Positions 47,496-60,834 are shown, counted from the first letter of the stretch. The stretch is 64,000 nucleotides of DNA from Amaurobius ferox (GCA_951213105.1 OX578137.1:78216104-78280103); one strand, 5' to 3'. Numbers and translations: made by a program. The notes: a model not told the origin generated them from the sequence alone.

Positions 47496-48239
47496 AGACG
47501 AAATAAATCGGGGTTAATAAATATGACGCGTATACACTTAATAAAAGTTTGGAATATCAAAAATTATTTCAAATTTAGACACAAAAGTGGCGCATATTTT
47601 ATAGTTCTGGTTAACGTGGGGATTACCGTAAGTTAAACAATATTTCATCTGCAATAACTGCATCTCACCTTATTTACAGAGTTATTATACATTTTAATAT
47701 AAAAATGAAATTACTAATGATAAATATTTTCGATTTAATATTAGGAATAGTCAGCAGACGTATTTGAAACGTAGCTATGTAAGCATGGAATTTCGAAAAT
47801 TTATTTTTTGCGCATGCTGATATAAAGTCGAATTTTCTGTATCTGGTCTTTCTCCATTTATACCAGGAGCAGTTTTGTAATGTGTTCAAGTCGTCTGCGT
47901 TGGAGTTTATTGAGAAGAAAAAATGTCATGTCGGAACGAAACGAATTTAATTTATCAGTTTTCTAACTTTGTGGGTTTTTTTGTTAATTCGCTCTGATGT
48001 TTTTAATTTGGTAATACTATTATTATCATAATTATTTTGCTAAAATATGACATGCATCTCATAAAAATTCGCTAGGAAAGCTACTAATATTTTGAATTTA
48101 ATTTCTCAGGAATGGAAATTTTATTTCTTTTTTCATTTTCATTTTTATTTATTTATGTATAAATTGCATTCGGAAATAATCATGCGGCTGTTTTGTTTTC
48201 TCGGTGTGAGCTGTTTTGAAAGCACCATCCCTAGTAGCA
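47496..48239. other. AT-rich spacer, nothing recognised
   Basis: An open frame at 47674-47889 (minus) has no recognisable domain. Confidence 0.4.
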
Positions 48240-48560
48240 ATGCAAAATTGGCCCAATATTGGTAGCCAATATTTGAAATATAGGACCAATATGAAAGTGG
48301 ATATTTTGACGGAATTGACGCAATATTGGCTTAAAATATTGGGACAATATTACGCCAATATTGACGCTTCGTTGGAAATATTTCCAATGCAAGACAAATA
48401 TTGGTACGTGTACATGTATTACGATATATTGTAATAAGAATAATTGCCAATATTAGAAGCCAATGTAACCCCAATATTTGCCCTTTATTGGAATTATATT
48501 GGAAATATTTCTACTATATTGCCAAGATATATAATATTGGTCTAATAGACCAATATTAAA
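48240..48560. repeat. CCAATATTGG palindrome field
   Basis: About 20 occurrences of CAATATT, AATATTGG or the full CCAATATTGG-type palindrome within 320 bp, at irregular spacing on both strands. The open frame at 48216-48434 runs through this repeat and is not credible. Confidence 0.8.
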
Positions 48561-48921
48561 TTCTACAAGGGATAAAATATATTAGTTTAAATCTCAGTCT
48601 CTAATTATGATATAGCTTAGTTTTAAGAACTATAATTTTTAGCTTGAGTTAACGAAAGTCGTGCGTCAGAATTGATTGCGCCCCGCACGTCCAGCACATA
48701 ACAGAATATTTTTTTCTTTATTTCGTTTCTTTTTAATACCAGCGCAATATCAGTGCTGAAGTGTGTTACTAAGATTACTCATCGATGCTAGTCGCCGCAC
48801 TAAAAAGCGCGATTTTCAATATATAAGTGTTGTAGGTTTCACCTATTTTTAGATTTTTCTTTCTTTTTAAAATGTCTTGCCTACCTGAAGATTTAAAGTA
48901 TCTAATTGAACGGGCTGAAAA

Positions 48922-49143
48922 GTGCCAGCCACTTTAGACCGGACTAATTGGGGATATTAACCACAGAGACTGTATGATGCTTTTCCTAACGGATCACTTC
49001 TCGGACGGAAGTTTGGACCTACAGGTTTATTCTGTCCTATTGTGCGAAGACAAGAAGTATGGTCTGGGCGGCGCCAAGGATCGAACACAGCACCGACGCA
49101 TGCGATTCTCACACATGAATACTGGATTACCCCGTACCCAATT
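48922..49143 (-). mobile_element. Old tRNA-derived SINE copy
   Basis: Plus-strand order matches the other SINEs: 'gtgccagccactttagaccgga', 'ccacagagactgta', 'cacttctcggacggaag', then a tRNA-like end with a B box (GTGTTCGATCC in the minus sense, near 49078-49088) and an A-box-like GTAATCCAGTATTCATG. It is strongly diverged from the 14.9- and 21.5-kb copies, and the tRNA head differs. Confidence 0.7.
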
Positions 49144-49391
49144 TTCAGTTAAATAATTCAATCGGAAGTCGATCTTATGTTTCCTCTATTGCACACAGTG
49201 TGGGCTGATATACACACCAGTCTGGCCATGTAAGCAATTCCCTTAAATTCCCACACATAATTCATTATTATTATCTTTAATGAAGCTCAACCATATTTTA
49301 TGGTACTTAAAATAATAAGTGGGTGCAAACAATGTAAACAGCATGAATGTAGACAAAATGACTTACTGATTTTGTTTACATTTACAAAAAA

Positions 49392-49682
49392 GCTTTACAT
49401 TTCGGCTGATAAAAGTTTCAATCTCCCGCGGTCTTTTGTTGCTACTTTGTAACCAGCTGATGGTCAATTTTTCTTCATGATCCCTGAGCGCTACAAGATT
49501 TCACACTTTCTTCAAGTCATTTCATCCCTTTATCGGATGGTGAGATTTTTATTTTCTCGTAATTTCTGCTAATCTGTCCAATACCCTTTTCTTCCCCTCA
49601 GAGAGCAGTTTGAGCTACTAAACACGCACTGATATTTAATTTGTACGATTTTAAGATTTGTGAATCATTTTACTGGGTATTA
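49392..49682 (+). repeat. Dispersed repeat family 5, copy c
   Basis: Best-preserved copy: 'tttcggctgataaaagtttc', 'ctcccgcggtctttt', 'ctgatggtcaatttttcttc', 'ctgagcgctacaagatttca', 'gagctactaaacacgcactg'. It ends directly at the 5' end of a family-1 element. Confidence 0.7.
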
Positions 49683-49683
49683 T

Positions 49684-49830
49684 TACTTTCCTTATATACA
49701 TAATGTATAAGGAAAGTATATTGTGACGGGGTCGAAAATTCGAATTCGAGTTTTTGACGGGAGAGCACGTTTCAAGCATCCCTGATCACGAATCAAACAT
49801 TTTTGAAGGGATGTCTGTCTCTGTGTGTGT

Positions 49831-49883
<53 letters not shown>

Positions 49884-50645
49884 AGTGAGTCTGTCGAGAC
49901 GATAACTGACGAACGAATGGAGCGATTCGAACCAAATTTGGTACAAAAATCACAATCCGTAAACACTGGAATCCTTTTGTTTTTATACGCAATCGAATGC
50001 TCAGAACCCCCCTAAATTTTCGAATGAAATTTTGAAAAAATCGTCAAAAAATCAAAACCACTAATAAAGTTACGCAAATAGACTTTTCTTATGTAATTTT
50101 TCATTAGAAAACGATTGACATAAATTTTAGAACGCTAACATGAACCGTTCTCAAAATATTGTACATTTTTCAAAAAAATTATCAAAAAGTCATATAAAAT
50201 AAAAAAAAAATTCCTATTGAGAAACATGTTCACTTTTCATATGTAATACCATGAGATAAATTGGATGACATCATTCTCGTGGATCTAGCTCGTTCCATTC
50301 TTGAAAAAGATACTTTGAGTAATTCTTTTGTATTTGAACGCCAATAGTCATTTATCTGCTGTAAGAATAACTTATTTCTTAGTGCATAACGTTTGGCGAG
50401 ATTTTGGCGACGAATTTAGCGGAATGTCGCCAACTTGGCGACTTTTTGAAATGTTGCCAAATTAACGAAAACCTCACCAAATGGATAAAAATGACGCTAA
50501 ATCAATGAAAATGAAGACTAATTGTCGAAAATTCATCATCTTGGAACGAATATTAGTATCTATTATAAGAAAAACCTATTTTTTACTGTAAAAGTATTAA
50601 ATTCATTACATTATATAAGGAAAGTCATGTGTTGCCCACATCAGA
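49684..50645 (+). mobile_element. Family-1 Helentron-like element, copy f (near-consensus)
   Basis: Perfect 13-bp 5' hairpin: TACTTTCCTTATA and TATAAGGAAAGTA. Then GTCGAAAATTCGAATTCGAG, GCATCCCTGATCACGAATCA, a GT block at 49820-49882, GTCGAGACGATAACTGACGA, GATCTAGCTCGTTCCATTC, the 'ggcgacgaatttagcggaat' phrases, and the end TATATAAGGAAAGTCATGTG then TTGCCCACATCAGA and eight T. Confidence 0.92.
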
Positions 50646-50943
50646 TTTTTTTTAAATACGCAGAGTGTACTATAGGATGCTCCAAAACGTGAGAAGAATC
50701 AACATTTTCGTTTACCTTCTTTTGAGTGCGATAAGCCAACAAAATTATATCATGCATAGTTGTGTCCAGAAATATAAAATTGCACCAAAAACCAATGTTT
50801 CGCTTTTCATCGATCGTTTCAGCCAAAAATTATGAAAATTATTGCAGTTAATATACACATTTTTGAGTTTCATTGTACAACAAGATCGCAGACGCGCACT
50901 GTATATGTTTGGAGATTTTCAAGCACATAAAAAGAAAACTTTT

Positions 50944-52048
50944 TACTTTGCTTATATACATAGTATAATGTATAGTGAAAGTATTGTGACGGATTCGAAA
51001 ATTCGAGTGTTTGATGAAAAAGCATGTTTCAAGTAACACTGAACTCTGAACTCGAATCGATCGTTTTTATGGTGATGTATGTGTCTATATGTGTATATGT
51101 TTGTTCGTGTGTATGTGTGTTTATGTGTTCGAGCGTTTATGGAGACGATGCAGTCTCACGAACGAAACTCTATACAAAAATTTCAAGCCATGAGTACTGG
51201 AAGCCCGTTGATTTTAAGCGCAATAAAAAATTTGGAAGACCCCCCGGAATTTTCAAAAATTAAAAAAAATCATCAAAAAATCAGAATCTTTAATAATGTT
51301 ATAGAAAGAATTGTATCTTATAAAAATTTTTATTAGAAAACAATTGCCCCACATTTTAGAACTCTAGCTTGAACCGTTCACGACATATTGCACTTTTTCA
51401 AGTAAATTTATCAAAAAAGCACATAAAGTTAAAAATGTAACTATTGTGAAATAAGTTCACTTTTCATATATAATATTCCACTATCATTATTGTGGATCTA
51501 GTTTCTTCCATTCACGGGATAATATACTTTGTGTAATGGTTATGAGTTTTGACGCCAACGGCAACAATTAACAACCAACACCAACAATCTTGACGCCAAC
51601 GGCAAGAATCATTTATGTATAAGAAATGCTCTTCTCTCCGTTTATCTGTTGCGTTCGGCGTGAAATTTGTCAAATTTGGTGAATGATTTTGCGAAATGTT
51701 GCCATCTTGGCTATATGTCGAGATTGTTGAAAATATTGCTAAAATTGCAAATATCATACTAAGTAAAAGAAAATGACTCCAAACTGATGAATTACTCATT
51801 AAAATATTTAATATATGGACTTTGTTACTTATTGCGGATTCTATCAATATTGATAATTGCCAATTTAAAGTTACATGAAGTATGAGTTAATTCGGTACTT
51901 CGAAATAGTTTCACATGTTGTCATCCGAAATTAGCTCTAAACGCACAAGTCAGCATTAAAACACTATGCCGTAGATCTTTATTTTTTCATTGTAAAAGAC
52001 GCAAATTAATCTCATTGTATAGGAAAAGTGATGTGCTGCCCACATCAT
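50944..52048 (+). mobile_element. Family-1 Helentron-like element, copy d (diverged)
   Basis: Starts TACTTTGCTTATATACAT with a mutated arm. The GT block is eroded to GTGTCTATATGTGTATATG. The second half resembles the end of copy c. It ends TAGGAAAAGTGATGTGCTGC and CCACATCA, then a T-run. Short plus open frames at 51024-51336 are artefacts. Confidence 0.82.
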
Positions 52049-52878
52049 ATTTTTTACAATAAATGTTGAAAAAAGCTGGAAACACACAGGAAACATGGTT
52101 TTGAATAAATCAAAAGTAAAACTTTGAACTCACATATAAAATGTGGTGTGCTTTAGAAAAAAATTCTTCTGATTTCATTAATAATAGATTCATTTAAAAA
52201 AATACATTTCAGGATTTAGAAAGTAACGTGCTCTAAGAATGCAAATAACAAAAATCTCACTATTTTCTATAGAAAATTGGGTATATGGTCCCCTTGTGAA
52301 TAAATCTATACGAGTAAAGCGTTAGGAAAAAATTTAACTTTGTTTTTAACACTCTATTTTCTTTTAGTAGGAAATACTTTTCACCGTAACTTTTTGAATA
52401 ACAAATTTTTAGGTAAATAGAAGCTTTAGATCTAAAAAGTAGTAACTGACAAGGATGTGGCAATGTAGTGCTACCCAAATATTATGACTATTATATATCT
52501 CTTTTTAGGATATAAATTTTTGGGCAATCATCTTATTGATGCATATCTTTTACTGATAAAAATATTTTTAATTTTGATATAGGTTGATTACATAATGAAA
52601 CTTTGATTTCATGATTTCTACAGAACCAGCAAAAAAGGTATTACAACATGAGAACATAAAATCGATATTTAAGGAAATGGAACTATACAGAAAGTAAAAC
52701 AAACTATTTTAAAATATGACCTAAAAATCGATATGGACACAAATTTGTAACCAAATGTATACGGCATTGTACTTAAATTCATTTTTCTAATGCTGTGATT
52801 TTCACCGTCTGATATTCCTGGCTTTTATTTCAAAAAGAGTGTGGCTCAGGGACTGAAATGCTTTGCAAATGCGTTTTT
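52049..52878. other. AT-rich spacer, nothing recognised
   Basis: No gene. An open frame at 52260-52478 (minus) has no domain. Confidence 0.4.
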
Positions 52879-53087
52879 TACTTTCCTTATATACATAATG
52901 TATAAGGAAAGTATTGTGATGGGGTCGAAAATTAGAATTCGAGTTTTCGACGGGAAAGCACGTTTCAAGCATCCCTGATCACGAATCGAACACTTTTGAA
53001 GTGATGTCTGTGTGTGTGTGTGCGTGTGTGTGTGAGTGAAAGTGTGTGTGTGTGTGTGAATGTGTGTGTGTGTATGTGTGTGTGTGT

Positions 53088-53130
<43 letters not shown>

Positions 53131-53881
53131 AGTGAGCCTGTGGAGACGATAACTGACGAACGTATGGACCGATTCGAAAAAATTTGGTACAAAAGTCATA
53201 ATCCGTTAACACACTGGAAGCCTATTGTTTTTATATGCAATTGAATGTCCAGAACCCCCTAAATTTTCCAGTGAAATTTTGAAAAAATCGTCAAAAAATC
53301 AATACCACTAATAAAGTTACGCAAATAGACATTTCTTATGTAATTTTTCATTAGTAATCGATTGACATAAATTTTAGAACGCTAACATGAACCGTTCTCC
53401 AGATATTGCACATTTTTCAAAAAAATAATCATAAATTTATATATAAAACAAAAAATATATATATTTCCTATTGAGAAACATGTTCACTTTTCATATGTAA
53501 TACCATGCGATAAATTGGGTGACATCATTCTCGTGGATCTAGCTCGTTCCATTCATGAAAAAATACACTTTGAGTAATACTTTTGTATTTGAACGCCAAT
53601 ACTCATTTATCTGCTGTTAGAATAACTTATTTATCCGTCCATAACGCTTGGCGAGAATTTGGCGACGGCTTTGGCGGAATGTCGCCAACTTGGTGACATT
53701 TTTAATTGTTGCCAAATTAACAAAAATCTCACCAAATCGATATAAATGCCACTAAATCAATGAAAATGACGACTCATTGACGAAAATTCAATATCTTGGA
53801 AAGAATATAACATTTTTTTAACTGTAAAAGTAGTAAATTCATTGTATTGTGTAAGGAAAGTCATGTGTTGCCCACATCAGA
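52879..53881 (+). mobile_element. Family-1 Helentron-like element, copy g (near-consensus)
   Basis: 5' hairpin intact as in copy f. A compound GT/GTAT/GTGAGTGAA block at 53008-53129 is followed by CTGTGGAGACGATAACTGAC. The end reads GTAAGGAAAGTCATGTGTTG, CCCACATCAGA and 13 T. It is preceded by GCG and six T. The minus-strand HT/TH open frames are the microsatellite. Confidence 0.92.
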
Positions 53882-54162
53882 TTTTTTTTTTTTTGCGAAT
53901 CATGACCAAGGAAGAATTTCTTCAATAATTAAAGCCATTCAACGATGTAGTGAAATAAGGTACAGTAGGTGCTGCAGTTTCCATATAATACTCTCTGTTG
54001 TCCGAAGAAGAATCCATCAAATAATTACTTTTCTAATTCTGAGGTGGTCACGTCTCTAAGCATAGTTCTCAAAATTAATTCCCTGTCCGTTTAAACAACC
54101 GACCTTCATAAATCGATGAACGCAGGAGAGGGGTGAGAATCGGTTAAGACCGCGTTTAATTA

Positions 54163-55195
54163 AAAAACAAGAAAGATCAACCATGCATAAACATTGATTA
54201 TGACGCACTTTCCAACTGAAATGCAATTTTATTTAAACATCTCTAAAATGCGATACATTCAGCGCTGATATATTTTAAATTATCACATACTACAATAATG
54301 TATTATATTTTAAAACTTAAAACTTCATCAAAAAAAGAACTTTATTCAAATAACGTCATCCAAATATAAATCGTCTGGATTTCTATGTAAAAGCAATAAA
54401 TATTTCATTGGTATCACTTTTATTCCAGACTCCAGAGCTGAATAATTTTGCGTGAAAATTTTCAGCAGATCTTATACAATTAATCTTACAATCACTTGCT
54501 TACATTCTGCAACCATTAAAATTAGACTTGGTTGTGGAGATAATCAAAATTTGATGATCATTAAACTAAAATATATTGTAATTGCATGGGCACAGAATAT
54601 AGATGTACAGAAAATACGCAAAAATAAAGCAGTTTTTAGACGAATGCAACACTAAATATAAATTTAAACTTTACAAATCAAGATTGAAAATCATCTTTGA
54701 GCTTTAAAAATCACGATTTCTATACTGATAAAAAAAATTTGAATATTTGCTTTGAAGTGGGTCACATGATCTTTTCATATAATATGAGTATAATTACTAT
54801 ATTAATTTTTATCAAAAAAAATACCGAGCATATTTTTCTGAAATTGCTTTTATATATTTTATGGGATAAATTGAATATTTCTTAAAATTGTAGAAGCAAT
54901 TTGTGAATTTTATCTTCGTTAAAAAAATGTTTGAAAAAAGGTCCCACAAGATTCAATATATTTCATTTTTTCAACCCAGGTTCATTCCAAATCTAATTGG
55001 GTGATATTATTCACTTACATTCCCATATGTCCCACATACCGTCTCAACAACATACTAAAATGTCATTTTGACAAAGTCATTTTTATATCAGTTATAGTTC
55101 GAACGGCCAGACATACATACAGGCAGAATGAACAAAGTCGTAAACACTTTTCAACTATGTTGGAAAGTGCTAAAAAGCGTACAAATGCACAATAC
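54163..55195 (+). mobile_element. Family-3 repeat, plus strand, near full length
   Basis: Starts with AACAAGAAAGATCAACCATG and GCACTTTCCAACTG. Internal landmarks: CATCTCTAAAATGCGATA, GTGGGTCACATGATC, AGGTCCCACAAGATTCAATA, CTAATTGGGTGATATTATTC, GTTCGAACGGCCAGAC. Tail hairpin CACTTTTCAAC-TAT-GTTGGAAAGTG, then CTAAAAAGC. The open frames at 54452-55204 lie within it and are not genes. Confidence 0.85.
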
Positions 55196-58100
55196 ATGAA
55201 TTAAATACTAGGAAGATCTTATCTGGCACCAAAGAAATACTTGTGATGCGAAAAAACGTAAAACGCATAATTGAAATGACGTCTGACACGGGAAAGGAAC
55301 ACGTAAATGGCACAGGATATAAATTGCCACAGAGGTAGAATAACGTACGAAGCTGGCAAAGTAAAATGCGGGAGGCGTGAAATCGAGGTGTTACTGCATT
55401 ATTTAATAAGATTCAAAGTAAATGAATTAGGAACATCGTGCTTAAAAGGAAAATAATATCATGAAGGTTACTGCATATGATGGAAAGAGTACACTTCATT
55501 TTTAATAGAACTGTTAATTATTTTTATACCGTTTTGCACACTCATTTTTGTGAAGGCTTACGATGTTTTAGAAAACCAAATGTGGCAACTCCAAGAGATT
55601 AAGTGGAAATCTTTAGTAAGCCTTCTCTGAACCTCTGCTTGAATTTAATGCTGAATTCATATCAACTCTATTATTTGAGCTCTATCGGTAGCTGATTTTA
55701 AGAAAAGGATGATCCGAAGAGATATTTTTCAACCGAAACTAGTGATAAAACCGGAAGTGCAAATATTTAATGAATCTTTCTACTTCGTCCCAAATTTGAT
55801 GTTGAATGCATATCAGTTATCATCTAAGGTCATCAGTTATCATCTATAGTCAATTCTGCGGAACAGATGTTTCAGTAAAATGTTTGGTAAAAACATAGTA
55901 AAAACATAGATGGCAGATTTTACTTGCTACAGCAATAATAACTTTTCCTTTTGCTTCTATGATTGGAGCAAATATCTTTGATTTAAAATTACAACAGCAA
56001 TGGTACTGTACTCTGAAGTATTGAATGAATTTCAAAATTCTTAAAACTAATGTTTATTAACGCCATTCTGCATAAACGAATTAATAATTCTGTTTAACAG
56101 ATTCGTTGCCTAAGTTGTGAAAAAAATTTATAAATATATTTAAAAAATGAATTACTTCTAAATTAATTACTTGCAGAGAAACTTATTGGTGTTATGAGCG
56201 TTTTCTATGCAATGTAGTTGTTAGAACTACATAGTTGATGTATAATATAATTAACGAATATGCGAAAAAATAAGATAATGTAAAACCATCGAAAGAACAT
56301 AACATAAACATTTGCATAAAGTGCATATTACCAATAAGTTTCATATAATTCATATGATTTTGTTTGTGAATCTAAACCATCTCTATTGTATGTCATCATG
56401 TATGTCATGATCTCTATTGTATGTCATCATATATTCCACATATCATCATATATGTCCCGTTGATATTAATGTATGATTAAGTCCAGTGGAGACTATCCAG
56501 TGGACTATCTGTAACATTAATTGAATCAGGAAAATATAATAATTATCGATTATTAATTTTTCCATACTTCTTATTCAATACCTACTTATTTCTTGATTGT
56601 CTATTCGAGATATAATAAGATAAGGTAAATGTTTAGATTTTTCTAATGTTTGTTTATGATTTTAATTTCATGAGCAATAAATGAATGGGTTTGTGGTTCT
56701 GTCTTAGATTCAAATTTGAAATGGGTTTTTTTAATAAAAAATATTTTTTAAATTAATTTATATGTTTTTTTACATACTGAACAATATAATCCAGTTTGTT
56801 TAATGTTTAAGGCAAATAAATACCACATTTATTATTATTATTATATTTTTATATATTTTTACAATTTTTTTTATTTTAGTTCAACATCCGATAATCCGGC
56901 AAAATTGATAATCCAGCACCACTGAAATCCAGAATGTGACAGATTATCGGCAGTTTACAGTAAACTTCATGCAGTAAGTGATATTTTTTTGATATGGAGC
57001 ATATATTCAAATTTGCCTGTAAAAAATATTGCCATAAGATTTTTTTTAACATTAACCTGCATGCAGAACATTTCAAATACAAACTGCTACCGGAACCGCT
57101 CCCTATTCCCTGAAATCTCCACAAATGCAAATATTTTCGTACATCATTGCGTATTTTTATCACTTCCTTTAGTCAACACATTTTCGCACACAGAACTCTC
57201 ATCGTAGTGCAGCTCCATGAACAAAGTACCCGTGGGCCACCCCTATAGTCAGTTCTTTGTGTTACCTGCTTTTATTTTCTTTATGGTCTACCTGCCTTTT
57301 GCAAATTCTCACAAAGGACATAAAAGAAGATAGGCATCTGCTCATCTCGCAGTTAAGTCTTTTCAAGATGGGCATGTTTACTGTTGGGCTTTTGCTGTGC
57401 ATTGTTGTGCTCTCCTGAGGGGGTTCCAGGGACTTTGCATTGTTAGCATTAGAGATTAGAATTTTCATCGTAGGTGATTTTTAACGCCAGGTGTATTGGG
57501 GAGAAATGAAAACATTCACAATTTGTACGTTTAGATAAGCACATTTTTAGAGTTTGGTTTAAAAATTGTTGAGACGCATAATGTACCAAGAGTAGCATAT
57601 AAAAATTATACATCAGTATTTTTAAATTATTATATCCATATTAATTTCGCTATGATATGGATATCATGCAATATAAGTTTTGAAACACATTAGTATTAAT
57701 TTTTTTCTGCAAATCGCCTTAAATATCATTTTGTAAATTATAATGTAATTTGAATGTTATTTATTGCATTTTATACGTATGGGATAAAAATTGGATTCTG
57801 GATTTCATAAAAGCTAAAACTTTAAAATCGAAATGTTTAAATAAGGATATCCATTTTTTCACTACACGAGTTTAAACTCAGCACAAATTTATGTCTTGCG
57901 GAATATTTTGATCTATCAAACTTTCATTTCATTATCTTACATCATTTACGCCATTTTTGACTAACTCGTTCTCTGCTCCCAGAAAACACAGGGAGCTGAA
58001 ACTCGGCACAGTTTCATAAATCGGAATATTTAAATCTATCAAATGTGTCGCGTTATTACGTTAGGTCATTTAGGTTTCGTCATGATTGTTTATGCCATTT

Positions 58101-58243
58101 TCTTGTATTTTCTTTGCGAATTGCGGTTCAGTATCTTAAGTTGAAATATTATCCTGGTTTTAATGCGTCGATTCATGTATAATAGTATATAGGTTGAGGA
58201 CGTACTAACTTGCTTTAAAGAATGAAAATTAAATAAAAAAAAA
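55196..58243. other. AT-rich stretch with small tandem repeats
   Basis: No gene recognised over about 3 kb. Small repeats: CATCAGTTATCATCTA twice (about 55829-55851, with a third partial copy before it) and GATCTCTATTGTATGTCATC twice or more (56380-56440). Open frames at 56876-57163 and 57262-57468 (both minus) have no recognisable domain. Confidence 0.4.
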
Positions 58244-59093
58244 TCTGATGTGGCAGCATATGACTTTCCCTGCAGACTTAAATTCATATTTTATTTATTT
58301 CCTTAATAATTCATTAGATTGAGTTTTATTGCACCAAATAACACTAAATTTGCTTTTTTAATTCAATTTTTGTTTAAATTTGGTAATTGGATATTTTTCC
58401 GATAGCGGCGTAACAAAAACGCAAGAAATCTCAAATATCTTGAGAACGGTTAGTCCTAAAGTATAATGGAGTGAGTTATATTCTTTTCCTCGTCAAAAAT
58501 TTCGTATAAAACTAGAATTTAATTGATACAACATATACGTACATTAATACAGCATACGTTTTCAGCATACGTAGTCTTTTTTTTTTTTTTTTAGATTTTG
58601 CCGATTTTTGCGGGTCATTTCGTAAACGTAGGCGGGTTGTTCGTTTCCGAATCGTACTAAAATCTACTCAGCAACAAAGTATCCCACAAGTAACTTATCT
58701 ACCAAATTTTGTGAAATTTGGTCCATTAATATTTTAGCTAGAGCGAATAAATGAAATTTTTACGGACCACTTAGCAAAAAAAGACGGGTTCTGTTTTCAC
58801 GAATCGTACCAAAAGCTAATCAGCACCAAGGTCACCTACCAAATTTTAAGAAATTCAGTCCATTAGTTTTTGAGTAAGATTGGATACATACATTGCACAG
58901 ACACACTGACACACGGACAGACAGACAGACAGACGTATACAGAGACAGACACACACACAGACGTCACGTTAAAAATAGTTTTTTCGTATTCCAGAGGTCT
59001 CGAAACGTGTACATCCGTCGAAAACTCGAATTGCGATTTTCGACATGATTCCAATACTTTCCCTATATATTACCATGTATTTCAGGGAAAGTA
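58244..59093 (-). mobile_element. Family-2 Helentron-like element, minus strand, copy d
   Basis: In plus coordinates it runs from TCTGATGTGGCAGCATATGA and CTTTCCCTGCAG (3' end) to CCTCTAGAATACG-type head sequence in reverse (TTCCAGAGGTCTCGAAACGT) and the 5' hairpin (TACTTTCCC... TTCAGGGAAAGTA). The GTCTGTC block is at about 58900-58965. Confidence 0.88.
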
Positions 59094-60032
59094 AAAACTC
59101 ATTAAAAAAAAGTTTCCCAATATCCACTTCTACACAACAGTGACATACGTAAAGGGAGAAAATAAATTTTAATCACACACGAAATTGGACCAATTTGAGG
59201 ATGTAAACAGATTAAATTCGAAACAGTATTATAAAAATGCTATGTTCATCCAAAATTGATATTATGTAAAATTTTCAAAGGGAAATGAGGATATAGGGAT
59301 TTTCAATTCAAAACAATACTATAAATCTCATCATTATCTAAATTTGATACTATGCAAAATTGTTGAAATTGCTTCATCCGCCTACATCCACATCTCCCCA
59401 ATGTATAATATCAATTTTGGATAATGATAATGTTTATATAGTATACCTTTAAAGTATAACCTTTAAACCCGTAATATAAATCTAGCCAGAAATGTCCTTC
59501 ATTTATAAAATGAATTTTTTTAACAATTTAAATCTGAAAAAAAAAATAATGGCAATCGTCTGCCATAGAGACACATTTGGTATAATTTCCTTCAAATATA
59601 TTTCAGGAAAAACATATTCTGCATAATGTTATTTCTATGGGATATTCGTTTTTCAATAATATATTTCTGATGATAAAACTAGAAACATGTAATAGATATT
59701 AAGTAGGGCTTTTCCAAGGCTGCACTCAAAAATAAATCTTGAAATTATGTGTAACCGTTCTCCTGTGATGATGAGATATCCACACATCTACAAAGTACAC
59801 CTATAGACAAATTTTCAATTTTATTTATATAGATTGTTTAGGATTGAATTGATCTATATCCACAATAAGGTTCAATTTCGTGGGTGATTTAATTTTATAT
59901 TCTATTTCCCTGTGCGCTGTTTTGTATACGGGAGGCCATTAAAAATCGTGTTTTTCTCATAATGTATATTTTTCAATGCATAATGCACAGCACATATATA
60001 CACAACCGCGTTGACTTTTCATAGATAAAAAA
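59094..60032. other. AT-rich spacer with a possible further repeat
   Basis: 59210-59460 contains two similar ~100-bp passages around 'ccaaaattgatattatgtaaaattt'. 59540-59700 resembles 41735-41860 and, more weakly, 32250-32320 ('atcgtctgcc', 'acacatt'). Confidence 0.4.
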
Positions 60033-60802
60033 TCTGATGTGGGCAGCACATGACTTTCCTTATATAATGCAACGAATTTACTAGTTTTACAGTAAAAAAA
60101 ATTGATTATTTTTATAGTAGATATTTATATTCTTTCCAAGATATTGAATTTTCGTCAATGAGTCGGCATTTTCATTGATTTAGCGGCATTTCTATCGATT
60201 TGCCGAGTTTTTCGCTAATTTAGCAACATTTGAAAAATTCGCCAAGTTGGCGACATTCCACCAAATTCGTCGCGCAAATCTCGCCAAGCGTTATGGACGG
60301 AGAAATAAGTTATTCTTACAGCAGATGAATGACTATTGGCGTTCAAATACAATAGTATTACTCAAAGTATCTTTTTTCATGAATGGAACGAGCTAGATCC
60401 ACGAGAATGATGTCACCAAATTTATTGCATGGCATTACATATGAAAAGTGAACATGTTTCTCAATAGGAAATATATATATTTTTATTTTATATGACTTTC
60501 TGATAATTTTTTTTTAGAAATGTGCAATATCTCGAAAACGGTTCATATTAGCGTTCTAAAATTTATGTCAATCGTTTTTTAATGAAAAATTACACAAGAA
60601 ATGTCTATTTGCGTAACTTTATGACAGGTTTTGATTTTTTGACGATTTTTTCAAAATTTCACTCGAAAATTTAAGGGGGTTCTGAACATCTGATTGCGTA
60701 TAAAAACAATAGACTTCCAGTGTCTATGGATTGTAATTTTTGTACCAAATTTCGTTCGAATCTGTTCATTCGTTCGTCAGTTATCGTCTCCACAGACTCA
60801 CT

Positions 60803-60834
<32 letters not shown>

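Noticed and set aside
56876..57468. Two minus-strand frames in a slightly less AT-rich patch (possible host exon)
   Set aside because: No domain, no clear splice-flanked exon structure and no similarity I recognise. Left as non-coding.
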